Assembly (NCBI RefSeq): GCF_934424005.1
Contig: NZ_CAKRXI010000052.1
Location: 1-14,726, forward strand
DNA: 14,726 nt
Direction: 5' to 3'
Source of the DNA: an uncultured Blautia sp.
Lineage (GTDB): Bacteria; Bacillota; Clostridia; Lachnospirales; Lachnospiraceae
Part shown: one piece after another, positions 7,483 through 14,619 of the stretch
Position numbering within the stretch: the first letter of the stretch is position 1
How the letters are laid out: every line of letters begins with the position of its first letter
Position numbers and translations under genes: made by a program
Notes under the pieces: model-generated
Told to the model about the DNA's origin: nothing
Seen by the model: only the letters and a program-made list of their open reading frames with translations
Databases searched by the model: none

Positions 7483-8485
7483 TTCTTTTTCCGCTCATCT
7501 TATGCCTTTGATAAACAGTTCCTTTGCTCCTGGACAGGCACAGGCTACTGTGGATGCTTTTCAGGATCCGGATCAACGGCAGATCGCACAGGCGGAGTTA
7601 TATTATTTTTCAGGACGCGCGCAGGAATGCAGAAACATTGCGGAGCTTTATCTGCAGGACAAAGATCTCTGCCTGCGCCTGTCCGCAGGACTTTTGTATT
7701 CTTTTTCCAATCTTACGCTGGGAAATCCATCTGCTTCCAGGATGGGATTTCGAAACATCCAGGAATGCCTTCGTCTTGCAGAAGAAAACTCTGCATCAGA
7801 AGAAGTTATGGCTTCCTGTGTTTTTGCCGGCTATCTGGCAACGGTTCTGATGCATCTTCCGGCAGACGGACTTCCACCTCTCAAGGATTTTCTGCCGTAC
7901 CTGCCGGCGGGTATTCGTGCTTATGCAATCTATATCCTCGCACACAATGCTTATCTGAATGAAGAATATGAGCGGGCACTGGGATTATGTCAGTCAGTTT
8001 TTCTGATGCTTGATGGCTGTTATCCCATTGCTATGGAATATCTCTACTGCGTGATCATCATGTGCCTGAATAACCAGAAGAAACACGAGGAGGCCAGTGA
8101 AATCCTGATGAAAGCATGGAACATGGCGAAACCGGATGGATTTCTGGAACCGTTCATCGAGCACCACGGACTGATGCTTGGCCAGATCGAAGCCTGTATC
8201 AAACCAACAGAACCGGAAAATTACAAACGGCTTTCACAGGCAGTCATTGCTTTCAGCCGCGGCTGGATGGATATTCATAATCCACAGCTCCAGAGCTCTG
8301 TTACAGATAAGCTGACACCTATGGAATTTTCCATAGCCATGCTTGCAAGCAAAGGCTGGACCAACCGGGAGATCGCAGACCATCTGTCCATGTCAGTCAA
8401 TACGATCAAACATTATCTCTCCCGCATTTTTCAGACACTGGGTGTGGAAAAGCGCGAAGAGCTGAAACCTTTTGTAAATAAATAA
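7475..8485 (+). CDS. LuxR-type transcriptional regulator with helical-repeat N terminus
   Basis: This 336-residue protein ends in a LuxR/GerE DNA-binding domain, residues about 280-332. It starts LTPMEFSIAML and contains the helix-turn-helix NREIADHLSMSVNTIKHYLSRIF. The N-terminal 270 residues are helical with pairs such as YAIYILAHNAYLNEEYERAL that resemble TPR-like repeats. No receiver, PAS or MalT-type ATPase domain is visible, so the signal is unknown. ATG 7475 is preceded by GGGGGGAG (7459-7466) at 8 bases; a TTG at 7472 is less likely. It overlaps the kinase stop by 8 bases, which places it in the same operon, and a terminator follows. Target genes cannot be told from sequence. The next gene downstream encodes a large surface protein, a reasonable but untested target. 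Confidence 0.85.
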   Translation: MCDSFSAHLMPLINSSFAPGQAQATVDAFQDPDQRQIAQAELYYFSGRAQECRNIAELYLQDKDLCLRLSAGLLYSFSNLTLGNPSASRMGFRNIQECLRLAEENSASEEVMASCVFAGYLATVLMHLPADGLPPLKDFLPYLPAGIRAYAIYILAHNAYLNEEYERALGLCQSVFLMLDGCYPIAMEYLYCVIIMCLNNQKKHEEASEILMKAWNMAKPDGFLEPFIEHHGLMLGQIEACIKPTEPENYKRLSQAVIAFSRGWMDIHNPQLQSSVTDKLTPMEFSIAMLASKGWTNREIADHLSMSVNTIKHYLSRIFQTLGVEKREELKPFVNK

Positions 8486-8500
8486 CAGACAAAGATACAT

Positions 8501-8535
8501 ACGGCGGTCAATTGCGACCGCCGTAATATTTTTTT
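8501..8535 (+). terminator. Rho-independent terminator after the operon
   Basis: A perfect 9-bp stem ACGGCGGTC (8501-8509) / GACCGCCGT (8516-8524), loop AATTGC, is followed by AATATTTTTTT. It lies 15 bases after the LuxR-type gene and ends the housekeeping operon. Confidence 0.93.
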
Positions 8536-8594
8536 CAGAAAAAAAGGCACTTTTTTGGCTTCTGATGGGCATTATTTAATTTCGTTCTGTAAAG

Positions 8595-8600
8595 TATAAT
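8595..8600 (+). promoter_or_regulatory. Candidate -10 box upstream of the surface protein gene
   Basis: A perfect TATAAT lies in an AT-rich stretch (8566-8617) after the terminator. The best-spaced -35 is weak (TTATTT at 8572-8577, 17-base spacer), and there is no TG extension. If used, transcription would begin near 8607, just before the hairpin at 8618, and the whole folded element at 8618-8811 would become a leader of about 230 bases for the surface protein mRNA. Confidence 0.4.
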
Positions 8601-8617
8601 ATTTCCATAAATATGAT

Positions 8618-8811
8618 GTCGGGGTCAAAAGCCCCCGACTATGATACCTACGGATTGTTTCGTGCGATGCACTCCCACAATCCTGTCCACTATTCGCATA
8701 TCGTGTAGCTTACGCTTCACTTTTATGCTCATATTGGGGCGGGTCCCAAGGTCATTCTCCCACCTTTGTGCAAGCACAGGTGGTTTCAGACCTTTTGACC
8801 CTGGTATCATA
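8618..8811 (-). ncRNA. Unidentified highly structured element, probably RNA from the minus strand
   Basis: Pairing is dense. A 9-bp closing stem TATGATACC (8640-8648) / GGTATCATA (8803-8811) encloses three arms. Arm A is GGATTGT/ACAATCC (8652-8658, 8677-8683) with inner GTGC/GCAC. Arm B runs from 8687 to 8737, with GCATA/TATGC (8696-8700, 8724-8728) and GTGTAGC/GCTTCAC (8703-8709, 8714-8720). Arm C is AAGGTC/GACCTT (8748-8753, 8789-8794) around CCACC/GGTGG (8760-8764, 8779-8783). A 7-bp hairpin GTCGGGG/CCCCGAC (8618-8624, 8633-8639) flanks the closing stem. Read on the minus strand, arm B ends in C(GUAA)G, a GNRA loop; arm C ends in G(CUUG)C, a stable tetraloop; and arms A and B each contain tandem G-A mismatches. 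On the plus strand these become ordinary loops and T-C mismatches. I do not recognise the family. It could also be a small mobile repeat. Confidence 0.6.
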
Positions 8812-8838
8812 AATATAAAATGTGGAAGGAGGAACAAA

Positions 8839-11800
8839 ATGAAGAAAAATGAATTAGCGAAAAAGAGCCGGAAACTGCTTTCAGCGATCCTGACCGGAAC
8901 AGTGCTGATCACATCTGTGGTACCGGAATCCCTCATCTGGGCGGCTGATGTGGAAATGCAGGAATTCGAAGACGGCGAAGACAATGAGGATGTGATCTTT
9001 GAAGCTGCAGAAGAACCTGCAGAAGAACCTGCAGAAGAACCTGAGACAGAGGATATTGAGGAAAGTGGAGAAGTGGAGATCCAGGATCTTTCAGAATCCC
9101 AGGACGAAGATGATACTGAGGATGCCGTGGAAGTGGAGGAAGACTTTACGGATGGAGTTGCTCTTTTTAGCAGCGGCAGTGAGATGGCAGTGGGAACAGC
9201 GGCTGCAAATACGATTTCGCCGGGGACGGGAAAGGTAACAATCACTTCTGGAGGAACGTATACGGTACAGGGTGGAACATATACTAAGACTGGGCCTCGC
9301 GATCCCTTCGGTGGTGTAATTACTATTGACACTACAGAGAAAGTTACTCTGGAGATTACTGGAGACATTAATATGCCAGGGGATGATGATGGCTGTTTTA
9401 TTAGTATAGAAAATGCTTGTAAAGAGTTAACGATTATTAATGAGTATACGGTGAATGTTGATAAGAATGTTTTTCTGATCAATAAAAATAAAGATGCAAC
9501 AGTTACTTTTGAGGGCGGTACTTATGAGGGTTTAACGGACGGTGGAGTTCCCATAATTCAAAACGGAGGGGTTGTTAACCTTAAGAATGCTAAATTTAAT
9601 GCAACTGGTTCTTTTGACTATGGAGTTATTGTAAATAATGGGTGGTTCGAAAATGATGGAACAATAAATATTCAAAATGGAACGATATTGGACTGTGGCG
9701 GTAATACAGGTATTGGTGTGGGTTGTATTGCAGGAGGAACCGTCAATATGTATGGCGGAACTATTACATCATCATCTTTGGCGAAGAGCACTATAATAGG
9801 AATAAATGCAGCGGAAATTAAAGTTGTTGGTGGAAAAATTCAAAATTTTACTTGGGGAATTTATCTAGAAGGAAGAACCAATGTATCAGCTACTATTGGA
9901 AATGTAACCTTTGAAAATAATGATTGCGATATTGTCATGGATTCAGGAAAAAAATTTACCATACAAGATACCTTCAAAGGGACTGCAAGTGTTTATGTTG
10001 ATTCTTCAGTTGAATTCCCATATATAATTACAACATCTGGAACATCTCCAGATATGCGTGCGAGGATTACTTATGCGGATAGATCTGGTCCTCATTCAGT
10101 AAGTTATGATACAACTGAAAAGTGCCTGTACGTAAGTGATCATGCTCATTCATGGAGTTATTCAACAAGTGCTGATAAAATCATCGCAACATGTACAGCG
10201 AAGCCAGATTGTGAATTTAATCCCGGTAAATTAGATTTAACCCTGGCAGCAGCTGATGCATATTATTCCAGCAAAGCTTATACCGGAGCAACCGTGACAA
10301 ATGACATTACCTGTCAGACAGGTGATGAAGCGAGTATCGTATATTATCTGAAAGACGGCACGAAGACCAACAGCAGCAACAGCGGTGCTGCGAGTGAGGG
10401 AGCTGCACCGGTAATTTCGGGACAATATACGGTAAAAGTCACGCTTGGCGGCCAGACAATAAGTGATGATTTTGAGATTAAAAAAGCGAAAATTAATCCG
10501 ACAGTGACCATGGATGACTGGACCTATGGACAGAAGGCGAACACACCAAGCATAACAGTTAAGTCAGGTGAAAGTGACATTACAGCTTCCTATGATGCCT
10601 CCAGCTATACCTGTACATACTACACAGATGCCGGCTGTACAGATATGACGACCGCAGCAGATGGTGCAGCCACAAATGGAGGAGTACCAAAGAATGCAGG
10701 TACTTATTGTGTGAAAGCGGTTGTGCCGGAGAATAGAAATTATGCAGGGGCAGAAGCGGAAGCTTCCTTCACGATCGCACCACTTCCGGCAGACTTAACC
10801 TGGTCGAAAACAGATCTGATTTATACGGGAAGTGAGCAGAGCGTATCGGCGACGGTTGCGAATGCAGTAGAGGGCGATTCTTTTGCAATTGCCTATGAAG
10901 GCAATACACAGACAGAAGCAGGTGACAGCTATACGGCAACGGTAACAGACCTTGGAAATGCTAACTATACACTTACCGGTGCCACGGGTGTTTCCCAGAA
11001 CTGGAGCATCAGCTATCTGCAGACTTCAGCGGCTGCGCAGATTTCCGGAACGAAAGGTAACAATGACTGGTACATAAGCCCTGTGAAACTTGTACCGGAC
11101 AGTGGATACCAGATATCGACGGACAAAACAGACTGGAAGGATTCGCTTGGGGATTACACGGAGCAGGGAGAACAGTCTGCAGAATATTATCTGAAAGAGA
11201 CTGCAACAGGTGCCGTTACCGATAAAAAAACAGTAACCTTCAAAATTGACACCGGAATGCCGTCAGGCAGTATCCGGATCGGGGAAAATACATTTGACAG
11301 TTCCCTGAAGGATATTACTTATGGTTACTGGTTCAAGGATAATGTTTCTGTTGACATCACAGGTGCAGATAGTGCCAGTGGAATTGCTTCTGTAGAATAC
11401 CAGGCGGTCAGTGCGGAGGAATCCTATGATGCAAACGGCACATGGCTTCCATGGAATGCAGAGGAGAAACTTTCCCTGACAGAAGGCGGCAGGTATGTGG
11501 TCTATGCCCGTGTTACAGACAATGCAGGAAACCAGACGATCGTCAATTCTGATGGGGTAGTTGTATTTAAAGATTCTGTAGTTGTGGATTCTTCCATCGA
11601 CTACACAAGGACAACCAAAGCTTCCGTGGACGCGAAAGTGAAATTGAATGGAAACACCGTAGCGTCTGTAAGAAACGGAGAAACCACTCTGACAGAGGGA
11701 GAGGATTATACAGTTTCCGCAGATAAGATCACATTCAGCGGAGAATATCTGGATACTTTGGAAGCAGGCACTTATAAACTGACAGTTGCATATCATCTGC

Positions 11801-13707
11801 AGGGCGTGACAGAATACAAAGGCGGTGACAAACCTGCCGACAGCCAGATCGCAGTAAATGTCAGCCGTCAGACAGCAAATGTAAAAATCACAGGTACGCT
11901 GGATAAGGAATACGACGGACAGCCGGCAGATCTGGTGTACAAAACAAACAGCAATGCCAGCGTCAAAACAGAGTATAAAGTAAATGAAACCTGGCAGACA
12001 GAAGCTCCGATACACGCAGGAACTTATGAAGTCAGGGTCAGTGTATCCGAAAATGGTGATTTTACCGCTGCTTCTGATACGAAGGCTTATACGATCCGGC
12101 AGCGGGAAGTTGTGATCTCCGGAATCACTGCAAACGGCGGGATATATGAAGGAACGATCACTCCTGCTACCGCGGTTCTGGACGGACTGGTGGGAGAGGA
12201 TGATCCGGAGATCATTCTGACTTATGCAGGCAGGGCAAACGACGGAACAGAGGTAAATGGAACAGAAGCACCGTCTCTTGCAGGAACTTATATTGTGACA
12301 GCAACGATCACAGACAGCAATTACAGTCTGAAAGAAGACGGCAGCTCTGCTGAGTTTACAATAAAGAGAGCAGATCCCCAGTTGAGTGTATCTGCAGTCA
12401 AAGACAAAAAATATGGGGAAGAAGTCTTTAAGCTGGAAGTGAGCAACAAAGGCGATGGCGTGAAATCTTATGTAAGCAGTAACGACAAAGTTGTGACAGT
12501 GGACAAAAACGGTGTGGTAACGATCGTTGGAGCCGGCACAGCAACGCTGACCGTTTCCCTTGCAGAGAGTGCAAACTATACAGCAGATCAGAAAGAAGTC
12601 ACCGTAGCTGTCGGAAAGATCGAACACAGCCTTGTGGTAGATAAGATTTCTTACAGGGTAACTTACGGAGATCCGGCATTTAAGATCACAGCGAAGGCAG
12701 GAGATAAAGAATCCGGTATCCAGTTTGCAAGTGATAATAAAGAGGTTGCCACAGTAAGCAAAGATGGAACTGTAAACATCGGAAATGCAGGAACAGCGAA
12801 GATCACAGTTTCCATGGATGAGAGCCAGAATTATCTCGCTGTTTCCAGAGAAGTGATCATAACGGTCGCTCCGAAAAATATCACGGTAACTGCTGACAAT
12901 AAGAATAAAATCGCCGGTAAAGCAGATCCTGTCCTTACTTATACGGCGAAAGGCCTGGTGGGAAAAGACACTTTATCAGGAATTACAGTAAAACGAAAAG
13001 CCGGTGAAAAGGTGGGAATCTATCCGATCACAGTTTCTCAGGCTGCCGGTTCTAATCCAAATTACAGGATTACTTTCAGGAAAGGTATCTTCACGATTGA
13101 GCAGGCCGATCAGTCCAAACTGAGCGGAAAGGCCGTTTATCGTCTGAAACTTCCGGTATTTTTTGCAAAGGGCAAGGCGAAGAAGAACAGCATTGTCGTT
13201 TCATGGAAAAAGTATACTGGAGCAGCCGGTTATGATGTTTTCTGGTGCTACTGTAACGGAAGCATAAATTATAAAAAGGCCGGAACGGTTAAAAATGGAA
13301 AGCTTTCCATGACACATAAGAATCTGAAGTCGAACCGTGAATATAAGTATTTTGTTGCTGCTTATAAAATGGTGAAAGGCAGAAAAATCTACATTGCCAA
13401 ATCCAATGAAGTGCATGTTGCCATGAAAAAGGCACGTACAACAAATGCTTTTTCGATTAAAGTAAACAGGACCACAGTTATCCTGAAACCGGGCAAAACC
13501 TTCAGGCTGAAGTGTCAGCTTACAAGTGAGAACCGTAAAAAGAAGCTGCTTTCCCACCCAAGTTCCTACCGCTATTACACTACCAACAGCAAAATTGCAA
13601 CGGTAAGCCAAAACGGGGTGATCCGGGCAAAGGCGAAGGGAAGCTGCAGCATATATATTCTTGCCTGCAATGGTGTATATAAAAGAGTGACTGTAAAGGT
13701 TAAGTAA
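8839..13707 (+). CDS. Large secreted multidomain surface protein (beta-helix plus Ig-like modules)
   Basis: This 1622-residue protein has a Sec signal peptide (basic start, hydrophobic core about 13-28, likely cleavage after Ala35 or Ala36). A strongly acidic linker with three AEEP repeats (57-68) extends to about 110. About residues 130-430 show repeated short glycine- and asparagine-rich strands (GGTYTVQGGTYTKTG, GGTVNMYGGTI), typical of a parallel beta-helix. From about 435 come Ig-like and MBG-like modules (YDGQPADLVYKT near 1020), an OmpL47/Ig-like unit near 800-910, an X2-like unit near 916-1000, and two Big2-like domains (about 1178-1340). An MBG-like domain, an FN3-like domain (about 1440-1530, VVSWKKYTGAAGYDVFW) and a final Big2-like domain follow. 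There is no LPXTG motif, SLH domain or C-terminal membrane segment. ATG 8839 follows AAGGAGG (8826-8832). Adhesion or glycan binding is plausible; the ligand is unknown. Confidence 0.88.
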   Translation: MKKNELAKKSRKLLSAILTGTVLITSVVPESLIWAADVEMQEFEDGEDNEDVIFEAAEEPAEEPAEEPETEDIEESGEVEIQDLSESQDEDDTEDAVEVEEDFTDGVALFSSGSEMAVGTAAANTISPGTGKVTITSGGTYTVQGGTYTKTGPRDPFGGVITIDTTEKVTLEITGDINMPGDDDGCFISIENACKELTIINEYTVNVDKNVFLINKNKDATVTFEGGTYEGLTDGGVPIIQNGGVVNLKNAKFNATGSFDYGVIVNNGWFENDGTINIQNGTILDCGGNTGIGVGCIAGGTVNMYGGTITSSSLAKSTIIGINAAEIKVVGGKIQNFTWGIYLEGRTNVSATIGNVTFENNDCDIVMDSGKKFTIQDTFKGTASVYVDSSVEFPYIITTSGTSPDMRARITYADRSGPHSVSYDTTEKCLYVSDHAHSWSYSTSADKIIATCTAKPDCEFNPGKLDLTLAAADAYYSSKAYTGATVTNDITCQTGDEASIVYYLKDGTKTNSSNSGAASEGAAPVISGQYTVKVTLGGQTISDDFEIKKAKINPTVTMDDWTYGQKANTPSITVKSGESDITASYDASSYTCTYYTDAGCTDMTTAADGAATNGGVPKNAGTYCVKAVVPENRNYAGAEAEASFTIAPLPADLTWSKTDLIYTGSEQSVSATVANAVEGDSFAIAYEGNTQTEAGDSYTATVTDLGNANYTLTGATGVSQNWSISYLQTSAAAQISGTKGNNDWYISPVKLVPDSGYQISTDKTDWKDSLGDYTEQGEQSAEYYLKETATGAVTDKKTVTFKIDTGMPSGSIRIGENTFDSSLKDITYGYWFKDNVSVDITGADSASGIASVEYQAVSAEESYDANGTWLPWNAEEKLSLTEGGRYVVYARVTDNAGNQTIVNSDGVVVFKDSVVVDSSIDYTRTTKASVDAKVKLNGNTVASVRNGETTLTEGEDYTVSADKITFSGEYLDTLEAGTYKLTVAYHLQGVTEYKGGDKPADSQIAVNVSRQTANVKITGTLDKEYDGQPADLVYKTNSNASVKTEYKVNETWQTEAPIHAGTYEVRVSVSENGDFTAASDTKAYTIRQREVVISGITANGGIYEGTITPATAVLDGLVGEDDPEIILTYAGRANDGTEVNGTEAPSLAGTYIVTATITDSNYSLKEDGSSAEFTIKRADPQLSVSAVKDKKYGEEVFKLEVSNKGDGVKSYVSSNDKVVTVDKNGVVTIVGAGTATLTVSLAESANYTADQKEVTVAVGKIEHSLVVDKISYRVTYGDPAFKITAKAGDKESGIQFASDNKEVATVSKDGTVNIGNAGTAKITVSMDESQNYLAVSREVIITVAPKNITVTADNKNKIAGKADPVLTYTAKGLVGKDTLSGITVKRKAGEKVGIYPITVSQAAGSNPNYRITFRKGIFTIEQADQSKLSGKAVYRLKLPVFFAKGKAKKNSIVVSWKKYTGAAGYDVFWCYCNGSINYKKAGTVKNGKLSMTHKNLKSNREYKYFVAAYKMVKGRKIYIAKSNEVHVAMKKARTTNAFSIKVNRTTVILKPGKTFRLKCQLTSENRKKKLLSHPSSYRYYTTNSKIATVSQNGVIRAKAKGSCSIYILACNGVYKRVTVKVK
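9007..9042 (+). repeat. Three perfect 12-bp tandem repeats encoding AEEP
   Basis: The unit GCAGAAGAACCT occurs three times without change (9007-9018, 9019-9030, 9031-9042) and encodes residues 57-68 of the surface protein. Because the unit is a multiple of three, copy-number change would alter linker length without shifting the frame. Confidence 0.9.
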
Positions 13708-13730
13708 AGCAGCCGGTTATAATTTTTCAA

Positions 13731-13777
13731 TTTACTTATTTATAGTACTTTACTTAAAGTGAGATTCGTGTTAGAAT
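13731..13777 (+). promoter_or_regulatory. rnpB promoter
   Basis: The -35 box TTTACT (13749-13754) and the -10 box TAGAAT (13772-13777) are separated by 17 bases, and a TG at 13769-13770 gives an extended -10. This would start transcription at about 13784-13785, exactly where the mature RNase P RNA begins. The octamer TTTACTTA occurs as a direct repeat at 13731-13738 and 13749-13756, the second copy overlapping the -35 box, and its inverse TAAGTAAA overlaps the stop of the surface protein gene (13701-13708). Confidence 0.8.
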
Positions 13778-13784
13778 AGCAAAC

Positions 13785-14138
13785 ATGCAAGCAGGTCAGG
13801 TGATCGCGGCTGTACAGACGAAAGGGTGCAGACGAGGAAAGTCCGGGCTTCAAAGGGCAGGATGCCGGATAACGTCCGGTGGAGGTGACTCCCAGACCAG
13901 TGCAACAGAAATAAACCGCCTTCTTTATGGAAGGTAAGGGTGGAAAGGCAGTGTAAGAGACTACCGCCGTTGTGGTAACAGAACGGGCACATGTAAACTC
14001 CATTCGAAGCAAGACCGAAACGAAAGCAATACGGCTGCCCGTCGTGCTTTCAGGTGGGTCGCTTGAGCCATCTGGCAACGGATGGCCTAGACAGATGATC
14101 ACTCAACGACATAACCCGGCTTATCGGTCTGCTTGCAT
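13785..14138 (+). ncRNA. rnpB: RNase P RNA, class A
   Basis: This is the catalytic RNA of ribonuclease P, which removes 5' leaders from tRNA precursors. The P1 stem is formed by ATGCAAGCAG (13785-13794) and CTGCTTGCAT (14129-14138). Hallmark conserved segments are present in order: GAGGAAAGTCCGGGC (5' strand of P4), AGGGCAGGATGCC, GACCAGTGCAACAGAAA, GGTAAGGGTGGAAAGG, GTAAACTCC, an AGGTGGGTCGC segment that supplies the GGU expected to pair with tRNA CCA ends, GCTTGAGCC, and ATAACCCGGCTTATCGG (3' strand of P4). The arrangement matches the ancestral class A rather than the B. subtilis class B. It lies downstream of the surface protein gene with its own promoter and converges on pyrI. Confidence 0.96.
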
Positions 14139-14175
14139 AAAAAAAGAAACGTCTTTTGTGGACGTTTCTTTTTTT
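14139..14175. terminator. Bidirectional terminator between rnpB and pyrI
   Basis: The stem GAAACGTC (14146-14153) / GACGTTTC (14161-14168) with loop TTTTGTG is flanked by seven A (14139-14145) and seven T (14169-14175). Read from either strand, the hairpin is followed by a T tract, so it can stop both rnpB (plus) and pyrI (minus). The pyrI stop is only 6 bases away. Confidence 0.93.
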
Positions 14176-14181
14176 ATGTAA

Positions 14182-14619
14182 TTATTTATTGCGTTTGCCA
14201 GTATATTTCTCTTCGCAGTATTTACATCTGTAAACTTCTTTTTCCGGATCAGCAAGGATAAATACCTGATCGAGCCCCTGCTCAATGGAAGTAATGCAAC
14301 GAGGGTTTTTGCATTTGATAACGTTTGTGATCTGTTTTGGAAGTTTCAGAATCCTTTTTTCAACAATTTTTTCATCTTTGATAATGTTGACTGTGATGTT
14401 GTGATCGATAAAACCAAGGATGTCCAGATCGAGGTTTTCAATAGGGCATTCTACTTTGATGATATCTTTAACGCCCATTTTATTACTTTTGGCATTTTTG
14501 ATAATCGCAACGGTGCAGTCCAGCTTATCAAGCTTCAGGTCATGATAGATGGTCATGGCTTTGCCTGCTTTGATGTGGTCGAGTACGAAACCTTCGTGAA
14601 GTGCTCCAACATTTAACAT
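14182..14619 (-). CDS. pyrI: Aspartate carbamoyltransferase regulatory chain PyrI
   Basis: PyrI is the regulatory, nucleotide-binding subunit that assembles with PyrB to control the first committed step of pyrimidine synthesis. The 145-residue protein has the N-terminal allosteric domain (LDCTVAIIKNAKSNKMGVKDIIKVE in outline, with the ILGFIDHNITVNII segment) and the C-terminal zinc domain with four cysteines arranged as CKNPRC and CKYC, which contacts the catalytic chain. Length is close to the usual size of about 150 residues. The ribosome binding site, GGAGG on the minus strand (14630-14634), lies 10 bases upstream inside the pyrB end. The start overlaps the pyrB stop as TAATG, indicating coupled translation. 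Confidence 0.95.
   Translation of the reverse strand: MLNVGALHEGFVLDHIKAGKAMTIYHDLKLDKLDCTVAIIKNAKSNKMGVKDIIKVECPIENLDLDILGFIDHNITVNIIKDEKIVEKRILKLPKQITNVIKCKNPRCITSIEQGLDQVFILADPEKEVYRCKYCEEKYTGKRNK

Noticed and set aside
8641..8838. N-terminal extension of the surface protein by 66 residues
   Set aside because: The extension translates the structured element and would bury the signal peptide. ATG 8839 has a strong AAGGAGG at ideal distance.
8487..8838. CRISPR array or classical insertion sequence in the gap before the surface gene
   Set aside because: There are no regularly spaced direct repeats, no transposase frame, and no flanking target duplication that I can see. The inverted copies here are better explained by RNA stems.
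8625..9482. Open minus-strand frame of 285 codons across the structured element and the start of the surface gene
   Set aside because: It lies antisense to a clear signal peptide and acidic linker, its middle is low-complexity serine and proline arising from reversed acidic codons, and its end simply translates the folded element. No good ribosome binding site supports it.
11263..12627. Minus-strand open frame of 454 codons inside the surface gene
   Set aside because: It is antisense to the Ig-like modules. It is rich in Cys, Phe and Ile as expected for a shadow frame and shows no domain.
13740..14102. Open frames on both strands within 13740-14181
   Set aside because: They overlap the RNase P RNA, whose conserved segments explain the sequence.
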